Source: Nageia nagi
Lineage: Eukaryota; Pinophyta
Assembly (NCBI GenBank): GCA_050084985.1
Contig: JBITNC010000001.1
Coordinates: 196,726,001 to 196,790,000 of the forward strand
Direction: 5' to 3'
DNA: 64,000 bases
Shown here piece after piece: positions 45,516 through 57,160 of this stretch. The position numbers were made by a program, and so were the translations under genes. The notes below the pieces were generated by a model. That model worked only from the letters and a program-made list of their open reading frames with translations, ran no database searches and was not told where the DNA came from. Position 1 is the first letter of the stretch. Every line of letters starts with the position of its first letter.

Positions 45516-46151
45516 TTGCAAGAAGCTTTAAAATTAAGAAATAGTAAAAAGAGAACAAATGAAGAGAATCCTATCTATGTTGTATTTGAACTCATCACTC
45601 TAGCTCCAATAGGTATAACAAGACCCTCACCTTTCTATTTATCCTTGATATTAGAAGGTTGGGTCATAAATAACTATATGATTGATGCTAGAGCTGCCAT
45701 AATTATTATTCCCAAAGTTATTACAAATGAAATGAAATTATACAGTACAAGATGCATTGAGAATGTCATATAGTTGGATTCTTCCTTAGTAGATGTTGTT
45801 AGTAGTGTTAAAGGTGTTCAAATAACCTTGAATGCCTTCCCTGATATTAGTATTGTCCAAGACATTATTGTAGTTGATCTTCCACCTTTATTTAGAATTT
45901 ATCTTTCTAGAGAATTTACTGCTAAATTGGGAGGGTACCTGGTCTTAGATTATAGTCATCTTCTACTTTCCATCCAAAATAAACAAGTGAAGATTCTAAA
46001 TGAAGGCACTAAAACTATCAATTCAAAAAGGATTAATGAAGTAAATTGCATGAATGATCCACAACAAGTGGAGATATTTGAAAGTGACACACTAAGGGAA
46101 TCATTACTAATAACTAAAGTTCTATCAACAAATGATCTAATTATCAGGTAA
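45516..46151 (+). pseudogene. gypsy-3 aspartic protease region
   Basis: Two adjoining open stretches in one frame with a single stop between them at 45771. FYLSLILEGWVINNYMIDAR holds the active site, D-A-R-A where D-S-G-A is expected. Then VKGVQITLNAFPDISIVQDI, VVDLPPLFRIYLSREFTAKL and GGYLVLDYSHL match the Tat protease tail (VVDxPPxYGxLLSRxxxxxLGGxLxxDxSH). A gently decayed copy with the catalytic Asp kept and the Gly changed. Confidence 0.88.
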
Positions 46152-46199
46152 TAGATGCTAGCATGGGTAATTATTATATATATGAAAAAATTTAGCTAG

Positions 46200-46720
46200 T
46201 TTTAGTTACTACTAATAAAGAACATGAGGTATGGATGATGTATTTTTATGGTTTCCAATGCAAACATAGATTTGGAGCTAAATTTGTCCTCAAATCTCCT
46301 AAAGGGGCTACCAAAAGATTCTCCTTTCGATTCACATGGAGCTGTATAAATAATGCTGCTAAATATGAAGCCCTTTGTTTAGGGTTATCTAAAGTAATCA
46401 ATTTAGGTATTAGATGCCTAATTATTCATGGTGATTCTAAATTAGTCATCAAGTAAGTCAAAAATTAGATCAGTGCAAAGCACCATTATTTGAGACTATA
46501 GGAATAGAGTGTGGGACTTATTAGAATCATTTTTGGCTATCAATTTTGTATCTATTTCTAGAAAGTACAACCAAGTAGCTGATGTACTTGCTAGAAGAGG
46601 AGCACGTTATCACCTGCTCATCATAAAAGGGGAGCTTTTAGAGTCAAATTTTAGTGTAGGCCTTTAGTACCTAATGTTGCAAACTTCTAGCAAGTATTTA
46701 ACTCTAATGAGCATATTATC
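46200..46720 (+). pseudogene. gypsy-3 plant-type RNase H located upstream of RT
   Basis: The open frame 46235-46456 has MYFYGFQCKHRFGAKFVLKS, SFRFTWSCINNAAKYEALCL and LIIHGDSKLVIK. These are the FDG(S/A)...GAGxVLxSPxG, CTNNxAEYEALxLGL and GDSxLVxxQV motifs of the plant-type RNase H, with the first Asp read as Tyr and AEYEA as AKYEA. With shifts it runs on through VWDLLESF and ISRKYNQVADVLARRGAR. It lies between protease and RT, followed by a linker that leads into RT (VIAWTYDDLKTYD). Confidence 0.88.
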
Positions 46721-46949
46721 AATTTCTTTGTAGATGAAGTAGTGGCTCACATTTTTAATACTTAGGAAATACTTGATTGTTTCCAAGAATTAGATGTCAT
46801 TCAGCTTAGAAATAATGTAGTACCAAAAGGGCTACTCTTTTTTGAAAGACTATTTGATTTAGAAGATGTCCTAAAGGCCAAGTTTTTAATCATCTTGAAG
46901 GAGAATTATGTTGAGCTAGAGGTAGAACTTGATAAATTCATAAAAGTTG

Positions 46950-47770
46950 GTTCAAAATGTTCTAGTGAAGAAAAGGCTACTATGTCTTAGATTTATTATG
47001 AATTTACCTAGGTGATTGCTTGGACTTATGATGATCTTAAGACATATGACAAAAATATCATCCAACACATAGTTGAACTTGAGCCAAATCCTAAACCGTA
47101 CAGGCAAAAGCAAAGACCCGTAAATTCAAAAATAGAAGAAGCTATGAAATAGGAGTTAATCAAACTCCTTGATTCAAAAATCATTTATCCTATTAAGCAT
47201 TATTCTTAGGTTGCAAATTTAGTTCCTATGAGAAAAAAAATGGAGAAATCAAACTCTATGTTGATTTCATAAATTTGAATAAAATGTCCCTCAAAGATAA
47301 TTATCTTCTCCCACCTATGGAGCAGATCCTTTTTATTTTTTAATGATCAATGGTTACTTAGGATTTAACTAGATTTGGATAAAGGATGAGGATCAATTCA
47401 AAATAGTTTTTACAACTAAATGGGGGACATTTGCTTTTCAAAGGATGCCACTTGGTCTTTCTAATGCAGGAGCTACTTTTCGAAGAGCCATGGATCATAC
47501 ATTTGGCAAGCTAATAAATAAGATTATATTGATCTATCTAGATGATATCACTATCTTCTCCAGAAGTAGAAGTGATCACCTAGAACATCTAAGATTAGTC
47601 TTTAAAAAATGCATGAAATTTGGCATTGTAATTAACCCAAAAAAGTCAATTTTTATGGTCAACCAAAGAAAGCTACTTGGCCACATTATCTCAAAAGAGG
47701 GGCTAGCAATTGGTTCAGATAGAGTAAAAGCTATAAAGGCATTGCTAGTCCCCCTTATAGTCATTCCTTG
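46950..47770 (+). pseudogene. gypsy-3 reverse transcriptase remnant
   Basis: VIAWTYDDLKTYDKNIIQHI, ELEPNPKPYRQKQRPVNSKI and LIKLLDSKIIYPIKHYS begin RT. The finger region is frameshifted (47220-47440). The open frame 47445-47771 has MPLGLSNAGATFRRAMDHTF, IILIYLDDITIFSRSRSDHL (catalytic YLDD intact) and FGIVINPKKSIFMV, then LLGHIISKEGLAI. It is the best-kept RT catalytic core among the gypsy elements here. Confidence 0.93.
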
Positions 47771-47859
47771 ATTAGATCAATTTTTTTAGAAAATTTATTA
47801 ATAATTTTTTAGAAATTATATCTCCAATCACTTCAATGCTAAAGAAAGATGTTGCATTT

Positions 47860-48351
47860 TCCTAGTCTTGTGAAGCAAAAGTAGCCTTCAAAGAGATAAA
47901 AAAGGCTATAATAGAAGCTCTTGTTCTTAAAAATATTGATATCTCAAAAGATTTCATCATGTATGCACATGGAGCAGTCAGGAGCATTACTATAATTCTT
48001 GCACAAAAGGATGATAATAATGAAGAACACCTAATTGCCTTTCATAGTTAGACACTGTATCAACACCAATAAAGGTACTCATTTATTGAAAAGCAAGTAT
48101 TTTCCATTATGAAAGAACTTAAAAAGTTCAAGCATTATGTCTTCCATAATAGAATCCTTATATATACTATTCATCCATATGTAAGAAATTATATTATACA
48201 AGGAGATATAGGTGATGGAAGAGCTGGTTGGATTACTAAGATAATGGAATATGATATAGAGATTAAGCCAACCAAGTTGATTAGAGGTAGAGCTCTTTAT
48301 AAAAGTATGGCTAAAACTTTACATATGATTGCTCTAGTGGAAGATGAGTAG
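47860..48351 (+). pseudogene. gypsy-3 second RNase H, downstream of RT
   Basis: EAKVAFKEIKKAIIEALVLK, MYAHGAVRSITIILAQKDDN (normally DASxxAIGxVLxQ), HLIAFHS and FIEKQVFSIMKELKKFKHYV. The open frame 48109-48351 continues with GRAGWITKIMEYDIEIKPTK, the RNase H end of Tat-type elements. The first Asp reads His. This is the usual position of the gypsy RNase H. Confidence 0.85.
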
Positions 48352-48399
48352 CTACTTAATCAAAAAAGTGATAGGATTAAACAAATTATTATTTATTTT

Positions 48400-49637
48400 C
48401 AAATGGGTAAGTGCCCTGAAGCTCTAGATAGATTCCAAAAAAGGAGGTTCAAGTTGCATGCCCCTAAATTTGTTATGACAGATGACTGCTTGTATAGAAA
48501 AAATTTTGATTGAACCCTTCTTAGATGTGTGAATAAAGATGAATTCCAAAGAATATTACATGAATTTCATTACTAATTCTCTGACAAGAATTATAGTGGA
48601 CCTACTATAGTAGCAAAGGTGTTACAAGTAGGATATTATTGGCCCACTATATTTTAGAATTCATTTAAGATTGCATGGGAATGTGATAAGTGAAATAGGT
48701 TTGTGGGAAAGAGAAAATAAGCTACCATGCCTCTTAGAACCGTAGTTGTCAAAGAGCCCTTTCAACAATGGGGTAAGGACTTTATTAGTGTCATAAACTT
48801 CAATTCCTCTATAGGCCACAAGTTTATTTTGACTACAATAGACTACTACACTAAATGGTTAGAGGCTATGCCATGCAAAAATGCAAATAAAGAAGTAGTA
48901 ATGGAAATGAGTAAAAGAATAATTATCCACTTTAGAATCCCACAAACACTATAGTGTCAGATAATGGTTCAACATTTACTAGAGGTAATCTATCAAGCTT
49001 TGTAGCTCAATATGAAATCTACTAGTTATTCTCTTCAAACTATTACCCATAGGGTAACGAGTTAGCTGAATCAACTAACAAAAATCTAACCTAGATCATT
49101 AAGAGAACAATTGAAGGGAATCCTAGATAATGGCATACATAGTTGGACTATGCATTATGGGCTAATAGAGTTTGTATAAAATCAGCAATAAAGACATCCC
49201 CATATGCATTGGTATATGGCAAAAGACTAGTGTTGCCAGTACACATGGAGTTACTAGCTTTAAAAATCTTGCAAGAAATGGAAGACCATGACTTTGATCT
49301 ACTATAGTCTAGATATTATCAGCTCCTGAAATTGGAGGAAGATTGGAACAAAGCATATGAGTCATTCCAACACTACCAGCACATCATCAAGAGGTGGTTT
49401 GATAAAAAAAAAAGTCTTCCTGGATGAAGTTTGAACCAGGTGATATTGTTCTCAAATGGGATGAGGGAAGAACAAAATTTGAAAGACACTAAATATTTGA
49501 CTCTCTTTGGAGTGGGCCTTACATCATTACCCAATTTATGCAAAATAATGCATTCAAGTTACAAGATGTTACCAGGTCCCGAGAATTGCCTATTCCCATC
49601 AATGGGATCTACTTAAAACATTACCAAGTAATGAGGT
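48400..49637 (+). pseudogene. gypsy-3 integrase remnant
   Basis: Zinc domain DEFQRILHEFHY...SGPTIVAKVLQVGYYWPTI. In the core, 48727-48954 gives EPFQQWGKDFISVINFNSSI (first Asp) and TTIDYYTKWLEAMPCKNANK. After a shift come SDNGSTFT (second Asp), YYP-GNELAESTNKNL (Glu kept) and LDYALWANRVCIKSAIKTSP. The C-terminal part after an A-tract frameshift at about 49410 has KFEPGDIVLKWDEGR and ends RELPIPINGIYLKHYQVMR. All three catalytic residues can be read, but not in one frame. Confidence 0.92.
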
Positions 49638-50191
49638 AAACTTGTATTCCCTGAAATATATTGTATAATGTAAATAATGTAAATATTTATTTTTATAAAT
49701 ATTGTAAATATTTATTTTCAAAAAAATAAAAATGTGTTTTGCATAATTTTCAAAAAGAGTTAATAGTCTTTAATGATCAAATTTAATTCAGTATTATTAG
49801 AAGTTGATATTAGCATACTACTAAGCTATGAACTTTAATTTAGCTTAATCAAGAGTTAATGTTGGCATGCTGCTTAGCTATCACTAAATAAATTAGCATT
49901 TAAGGAAATATTTCCTTAGATTTCATGAACCATCATATAAGTAAAACAAATTAAGTTTGGTGTGCTTTCAATTTATTAATCCAGCCTATACCAGCTTAAT
50001 TCGTATAGTGTGCAAATCTCAAGATCCTTAAGAAGTAATTACCATTAATGGAAATCTTATCAACCTTGGATAAATAAAACTCCTCCCATGCTCTATAATT
50101 TGACAAAGCTAATTTTGGGCACTCAATTTTCCAGAGCATTCAGAGCTTAGAGTTTTTAGAGCTGAGTTATCTTAAGAAAGGAAAAGATTGC
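49638..50191. other. gypsy-3 non-coding DNA between pol and extra ORF
   Basis: AT-rich. It has near-repeats of AATATTTATTTT(T/C)A at 49680-49725 and two copies of an AGTTxATxTTxGCATxCTxCT(A/T)AGCTAT phrase at about 49800-49885. It could hold a splice acceptor or internal promoter for the extra ORF; no specific signal was proven. Confidence 0.5.
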
Positions 50192-53100
50192 ATGACCTTA
50201 CATTGTCTAGATTGCTATTTTTTTAATAATAACATGAGGTTCAAAAAAGGTGATAGTATCATGATGACCTCTTATTCATCCTTTATAGTCGAAGTGGAAC
50301 AACTTGACACTGAGCTGCTCTCTCTACAAGAAGAATATCTTGAAAATGCACCAAGAGTGAACTGGACTAAAATGAGAGTAATCATTCACATAGATACATG
50401 GAGAGCTGACCCTAACCATGTTTTGTTGAAGCGTAACACACCCAAAGTGAGCAAAAAAAGAAAATCTCTTATTCATTCTAAAAGAAATGTTATGATTGAC
50501 CAGGGTTTGGCATATTATGTGCCTTATGAATCCTTCACTTGCCCTAAGCTCTTGTACTCCCTAGCACACAGGCATCATCAAAAGGGATACCAAATTGGTA
50601 TGTTCAAGAGCACTGAAGAGGGAGACACTTCTAAGCTAATATTTGAAGCTATGCTAGATTACTCTCCTGACTCCATTGTACAAGCATTTGCTATTTGAAT
50701 AGATTGAACATTTCATGTTAAAAAACAAATTGATTTGAAAAAGGAAAAGCATGATTTTTACATCAATCAAGATGAGATGCTGAGTTGGATTAATAGGAGA
50801 TACCAAGATAGCAAAAAATCAAAACTCTTATCAAGCTACTAAATAGCTCTTTTTGAAAGAAATATAGATAAATAAGTGCTACAAGCACTCGTGATCATTT
50901 TGGGAAAAAAGACCCAAATAGAAGCTGATGAAGCCAAGGTGCGCATGGCCTATAATATCTCAGAAGCCCATGTTTGCTATGATTTCCTAGCTTTCATAAT
51001 TGGATAAATTAAGAGATGTTTATTCAAAATAGGAAAATCATATTTTAGACATTCTTCCTATCTCTGGTGGCTTTTTTTCCATCAAAATTTGGACAAACTT
51101 ATAGAGGTGGGGCTCCCAATTGAACCAACTAGTTCTAATGCTACACTGGTGCCAATTGACCTAATGGTGCCAATTTTGACCAAGTTGCATGGATCCTACT
51201 ACAAGTTTATGGACAAGTTCTATGCAATCATAGTGAAAATTTTGACTAAGAAATTCCCTAGTAGGCTGCGCAAGACCACAATAAGGGAGCTACAAGGCAT
51301 GAACAAAATTGATGATTGGTATTTCTTAAAAAACTACATCATAATAATAAGGTATGGATATTTTGAAAAATCCTTCTTTTTGCCCAAGTATGTTACCCCC
51401 AAATTATATTCAATAGAAATGGGTAGGTAGATTTATGCTATAGAAAGTAAATATGGGGCTAGGTGCAATTTCAAATCTATTGTAAAATATATCGACATCT
51501 ACTAAAAATTTCACTTTATTAGAAATAGAATGTATAGATAATATTACCCAATTTATTATACAAAATTTCAAATTAGATAAAATAGAAACTACATAGATGT
51601 ATGACCCATAAGGGAAATAACATAGTTAATAAGGAGTAGTAAGAAATGCCCAGTGTTCATCCATGATAGTAGGCCCTATATTGAGTATTTTGTAAATAAA
51701 ATGAAGCAAGGGGTAGAATTGTATCTAGATTGAAAATTTGTACCTCTAAATAAAGCCTGGATGGCTCTAGAAGGAATAAGAAAGTATAAGAACTAGGAGA
51801 ATAAGAGGCAAGATTTTGTCCTCAACCCAAAGGTCCTCACCCAATTATAATATCTTGGGTGGGGTGCCAATAAAATTCATTATTTTACAAAATTCAGGTT
51901 TGAATACACCATAAAACTTCATCACATTGAAGGTGAATTATTTGAAAAATTCAAATATGATAAATATTGGGAAGCAAAGTATTCTAAAGATCCTCTACCA
52001 GAGTTGGGATATCATCTTCCTCCTCATTTTCATAGGAAACCTGCTATAGAGGAGAAGATAATGCAAGTAGAGCAAACATCTGGTATGGTTCGAGTCCCAA
52101 AGAAGGGACAAGTAGATCCTTCAAACACCACCACTTCTTCTTGGGAATCTTCTCCTAAAAAGAAAAGAAAAATTCAAACTTTGGCTCAAAGAGAGCAGAC
52201 ATTAGAGAAGGAGCAAAATCCCATTAAACCCAAATAACTATAGTAAGGTCACAGTCACAAATGACTATACCTTCACCTTCAAAAGTAATGGAAGAAGTTC
52301 GTTCATACAAGAAGCAAAAAAATTTAATTCTGAAGAGTTCAAAGAGCCATAGGATACAAATTTTGGTGGTGCAAGACAAGCCCAAGAACAATAGCAAGAA
52401 GAAACTCTAGTAAAGGAACAGAGCCAAATTCAACAAGGTAGGAAAAGTATACCTAAGGCTAGAAAGACAATAGCAGTGACACCTAGGGGAGGGCCAGGAG
52501 ATGATGATGAATTTAAGAAAAAGTACTTTGGCCCAATGGGTAAGCCTGAGGAATAAGGCAAGGTAATAAAAGAAGTCAAACCTGAACTAGAAGCCCAACA
52601 ATTCACTCCTCCTTGGCAATCCCAACTAAATCAGCAAGTTGAGACACCTATTGCAAGTGAAATAATTCCCACTCATTCTTTTATTCCTATTGCCTTGCAA
52701 GAGAAAATAAAGTCTATTTTTCTACACAACTTGTAGAGCCCATTGATTGGGCAACTTTTATAAATAAATCTCCTATGCTTCCTGAGCAACAATTGAGAAT
52801 TTTGAGCAAAGTAACAGAGATGATAGATATGAAAATTGCTCAAATGCCTTTCAAAGAAGGGCATCTAGAGCTAACTTCCATGGCTATAATAAATGTAAAT
52901 ATGTAGAGTGCACTAGCTATTGATCAATCCAAGTTTCTAGTGAACACTTCAATGGTAGCTAGAAAGAGTCTTCAGTCAATGGAGACTAAAATAGAGAAAT
53001 TGAATAAGAAGATTGATCAATATAAGAAGGAATGCTCCCTTAAGGATAAGAGAATACCCGGGTTGCAAAATAAAAATAAATATTTGATTATAAAGCTTGA

Positions 53101-54026
53101 GAAATAGAAGATTGAATTTGATAAGAGCATGGTAACATCAAAAGTTGAGTTAGACACAACAAACCAAGTGATAGAAGAGCTCAAGACTCAAGCTACATTC
53201 ATGGATGCTAAAAAGATAAAGATCGAGGTCAAGATGCAGACTATTAGTACAAAAAATAAAGTTCTATCAAAAGATAATGTAAAGCTATTACTGTTAATGA
53301 AGAATTTAAAAAAACCTTAGTAGAATAAGTTGGTGATAAAATGATAACATTATCTCACTTGCATATACTCAAGGAGGAAGCTATACAAGCCATTAAAGAA
53401 TTTCATGCTCAAAGTGCTCTTCATAAGCTAGCTTTAGATATACCTAAAAAGGTTTTAGAAAGGATGCAAGTCTAATTAAGGATAGTGACTAAAAAGGAGT
53501 TCACCATAGTCTCCTCCAAGTCAAAATAGTCATATCAAAAAAGAATCCAAGAAATTTGTGATCTTTAGAGTTTACTATTCAATATGGACATATAAATAAA
53601 CACCAGCTCATAATAGAGTTGAGATTTGTTAACAAATTCTTTAATTCTTTAGTTGAAATAAAAGCTTCTAAAATATGAGAAGATCAAAATGTACAGGGTA
53701 GTGCTACCAATTAGGTAGCCAATACCATTCAATTTTTGGAACAATCTTTTTCTGAGACATAAATCTTAGATTTGCAGCAAATAAATGAGTTGGCATAGGA
53801 AGCTATTGTAAAAGTTTTACATGTTGGAAGGCTAAATAATGCCTTGAAAGGATTCAAAGAAGATATTGAGAAGATTAAGGTATCCCTCATCCTCTCACAA
53901 CCTGATTATAAATAATTGAGTGAACTAAATAAAAGGATGCAAGCATTCCTCCCTCCAAACATGATGGTAGCAATTGAGACTACAACCAGATCCACTTCTA
54001 GGCAAGCTACTAAAAGTAGCAGTTGA
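50192..54026 (+). pseudogene. gypsy-3 extra ORF downstream of integrase
   Basis: About 1280 codons broken by stops and shifts, clearest at 50192-50698, 51089-51430, 52004-52237 and 53129-53320. It ends in TRSTSRQATKSSS and a stop at 54026. N-terminal part: FKKGDSIMMTSYSSFIVEVE, then a basic KVSKKRKSL region. Middle: a YLWWLFFHQNLDKLIEVGLP segment and a lysine-rich region with PKKKRK at 52154-52171, an SV40-type nuclear localisation motif. C-terminal part (about 52950-53900): heptad-like Lys/Glu/Leu-rich stretches suggesting coiled coils. No signal peptide, envelope-like membrane anchor or known domain was seen. It occupies the place of env-like ORFs, but the features suggest a nuclear or particle-associated protein. 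Function unknown. Confidence 0.75.
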
Positions 54027-54075
54027 TGGGTTCTTTTCTCCAGCAGGTGGAGACCCCAAAGAGCTACCAAAAGAT
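54027..54075 (+). other. gypsy-3 3' untranslated stretch and possible PPT
   Basis: Short stretch between the extra ORF stop and the 3' LTR. GGTGGAGACCCCAAAGAG and CCAAAAGA are the only purine-rich candidates; neither is a convincing polypurine tract. Confidence 0.45.
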
Positions 54076-54598
54076 TATATTCCTTCAAAATAACACTCAA
54101 AATTTGGGTAATTCTATTTTTCATTCTTCATTATTTCATTCTTCACTACTCGGGAGTTATGTATATAAGAGTACCTAGAGGGAACATTATTCTTTTAGAG
54201 TCTTCATGAGTTGTAAAATTTTGTATTCTTTCATCGTAAATCCCCCCTCTTCTTATTTCTTTTCTTTAGGGTGTTAGGAGTCATTTTTTTATTATTACCC
54301 AAAAATTATATGAATAAAGCCACCCAGGAGTTTTGTCATTCTTTAGTACATGGGGATTATATAAATCAGGTTACTCGAAAGTTATGTCAATAAGACTTGT
54401 GTCAATTTTGTATTCTTTTATTCTTTAGTGATGGAGAGTTGAGTCCCCATGAATCATGTCATCTACTCCAAGTATACTCAAGAAGTCATGTATGTAAAAG
54501 TTCTTGAAATCCTCTTTATTTTCTTAGAGTCTTTAGGAATTACTAGCACAAATGTCCAAAACTTGTGCATATCAACAAAGATTGATAATTTTAAAGGA

Positions 54599-54985
54599 TG
54601 ATGTCATAATTTTTGATAAAAATTACCGAGCCCTAGAATAGATAGTAGTGGGTGTAGATTCTTGAAGAATATCAATAGAGCCCGATGATTTCAAGAGGTG
54701 ATGTCACACAATTTTGGTAAAAATAAGCGAGTCTTAAAGAAATCAAAATTTCTATAGAGCCCACCGATTCTAGCAGATGACATCATGATTTTTGGCTAAA
54801 ATTAGTAAGTCCTAATTGAATCAAAATATAAATAGTACCCAAGGATTTTGAGAAATGATGTCATAATTTTTGGCTAGAATCAACGGGTCCTAGTCAAATT
54901 AGAATATCAATAAAGCTTGATGATTTTAAAGGATGATGTCATAAATTTTGGTAAAAATAAGTGGGTCTTGAAAGAACCAGATCAT
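54599..54985. repeat. 78-bp repeats with TGATGTCA cores, 3' LTR
   Basis: Cores at 54599, 54699, 54778, 54856 and 54934 (spacings 100, 79, 78, 78), identical in layout to the 5' LTR. The second core reads TGATGTCA here against TGATATCA in the 5' LTR. Confidence 0.85.
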
Positions 54986-55673
54986 CAACAAAGCTCAGAA
55001 GAAGAACATAGAGCCTACCAAGTAAGTGGAAGAGTAATGCATGAGAAAGAACACTTGGGTCTACTTCTTATGACAATGGTAATTCTTCTTGATCCAAGTG
55101 AACATAATGTCTACTAACCATCATTACTCTGATTACTGACATTCGTAGTAGAGATCATAAAGATTGCAGAGAAGCAGATAGCGACTAATAAAGCATACAA
55201 CCAAATCATACCAATTAATGTGCAATGAAATAATTGCTCAATCAGTTACAGTGCTACCCTCAATCAACTACGGTGCTACCTTTAATCATTAATAGTGTTA
55301 TATTTAATTAGCTATAGGGTCAAGGAAGGAGCAATCAATGAAATGTTAGAAAGATTACGACTCTATAGACATGGTTGATCAAAAGTTACAAATCCCTAGA
55401 TAGTTCATGTTAATTAGTACTTGTTCACTATATAATCTAGCATAGTTGTAGCATTTATGTAAATAGTGCTATTGTAGTTGTTTCATTCAATGCTAGTAGT
55501 AATGTATATTAATGAGATCCAACCACCCAAAGGAGGGGGAAGTTGTATAAATAGCTAGTTTTTAGAAATTAAGAAGGTTGAACATTTTAGCAAATTTTCC
55601 CTAATCTGTAAAATTAATTCACATATGATAATGCAAATAGATAATGCTTTGCCCTCTTGCAATAAAGTGGCTG

Positions 55674-55867
55674 TTATTACTTTTGTGAATGTTATGTGTG
55701 GAATGTTTTCTTGAAATTATGGTTGTGTATTGTGATTGCGAGACCCCAAGTGCAAGATATTCTATTATTGTTATTACTTTTGTGAATGTTATGTGTGGAA
55801 TGTTTTCTTGAAATTATGGTTGTGTATTGTGATTGCGAGACCCCAAGTGCAAGATAGTCTATTATTC
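55674..55867. repeat. 97-bp tandem duplication private to the 3' LTR
   Basis: Two almost identical copies beginning TTATTACTTTTGTGAATG at 55674 and 55771. The 5' LTR has one copy, so the duplication postdates insertion or replaced one LTR only. Confidence 0.92.
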
Positions 55868-56156
55868 TTAATCTTGGATATGGATTGTTGTCTATGCTGC
55901 AATGCCTAGGTTGTGAATTTCCTATTTTAGTTATTTATTTGCTTATCTCTTTCCTATAACTCTTCATCTTTTTATTCCTTTCCTATTACTTTTAACCTTA
56001 AATATAGATATGAACTAGCCTATAAATCGAAGATTGAGCAGAAAACCCATACAAGTGCATCCCCACCACCTTCTACTCTTTCAAGGAACCTACCATTACG
56101 AGAAGTTGAGAACATGACTAGACCAAACCCTTAAGGTTATGCTATACTGATCAACA

Positions 56157-56161
56157 CTAAC
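56157..56161. repeat. gypsy-3 target site duplication, right
   Basis: CTAAC against CTAAT at 41442-41446. Confidence 0.7.
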
Positions 56162-57160
56162 ATTTGAGAGGGTAGATGATACTAGAGATTTCTTTTACCT
56201 TTCTTTACCTTACAAACATCTTTTGGAAAATCCTCAAGTTGCATTTTTTGTTGGCTGGGTTGAATTGTAGGCTACACTTTTGGAGAGTTATTTTCATAAG
56301 AACCATCATGAATAAAGAGTTTTTGATGACCCCATTCTCCCCTTCATAAAAAATTACATATCTTGAAATAACAATTTTATGAGTCTTGGGATTAGACAAA
56401 CTATATGCTTTACTACTTTCATAATAACTAATAAAGATGGAAGGCTTACTTTTGGGATCTAGTTTCCTTCTTTGTTCCTTTGGAACATCCACAAAATCCA
56501 AACAACCAAATACCTTAAAGTGATTTACATTTGATTTTTTATCATACCATGCTTCATAGGGGTTATGCCATCCAAACTAGATGTGGGACTCCTATTCAAA
56601 ATATAAATGGTAGTCCTAATTGCTTCAACATAATAAACATTGCTTAATTTCTTAGTTTGGAGCATATACCTAGCCATTTTTTCCATTGCTCTATTTTTAC
56701 ATTCATCCACACCATTTTGTTGTGGGGTGTAGGTAGCAATGAGTTACCTTTTGACAACATAATCTTTAAAAATTGTAAAAACTCATTACTACAAAATTCC
56801 CCTCCTCTACTAGTCGTTAAACATTTTAAGTAGTATCCACTTTGTTTTTCTACAAGGTTCTTAAAATCCTTAAAACATTAAAAGGCTTTATATTTTATTT
56901 CCAAAAAATAGACCTAACAAATCCTTGAGTGGTCATGTATGAAGGTGAGGAAATAACATCTCTTACCCGAATTGGAGTTTGCATTAGGCCACAAATATTT
57001 GAATGCACCAACTCAAGGGGATAGGAGGCTTCCCATGCTTGACCTCTTGGAAAACTTTCTCTAAAGTTCTTTCCTAAAGCACAACCTTCATGTGCATCTT
57101 TATGTTCTTGCACTTTAGGCAACCCATACACCATTTCTTGTGACACCAACATTCTCAAAC
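56162..57160 (-). pseudogene. copia-2 integrase remnant
   Basis: Minus-strand frames: 57158-56895 with EGCALGKNFRESFPRGQAWE and PLELVHSNICGLMQTPI (normally PLELVHxDLCGPMxT, so the Asp reads Asn). 56710-56525 has ERKNRTIMEMAR-like ECKNRAMEKMARYMLQTKKL and TTIYILNRSPTSSL. 56501-56205 has KEQRRKLDPKSKPSIFISYY and KAYSLSNPKTHKIVISRYVI. The order and spacing of copia integrase are kept. Confidence 0.9.

Larger units (their letters stand above)
41447..56156 (+). mobile_element. gypsy-3: large Tat-like Ty3/gypsy element with extra ORF
   Basis: Plus-strand element of 14.7 kb with LTRs of about 2.07 kb. Order: 5' LTR, PBS, gag, protease, plant-type RNase H, RT, second RNase H, integrase, about 550 bp of non-coding DNA, a long decayed extra ORF (50192-54026), 3' LTR. 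Length, long LTRs and plant-type RNase H suit the Tat lineage (Ogre-like size), but the RNase H order differs from gypsy-1 and gypsy-2. Frames are broken but readable almost throughout. Confidence 0.93.
54076..56156 (+). repeat. gypsy-3 3' LTR (2081 bp)
   Basis: Starts TATATTCCTTCAAAATAACA (ancestral TGTATTCC) and ends GATCAACA, followed by CTAAC. It has the same 78-bp array as the 5' LTR and a private 97-bp duplication. Confidence 0.93.

Noticed and set aside
50192-54026. Retroviral-type envelope gene in gypsy-3
   Set aside because: Position fits, but there is no signal peptide, cleavage site or membrane anchor in readable stretches.
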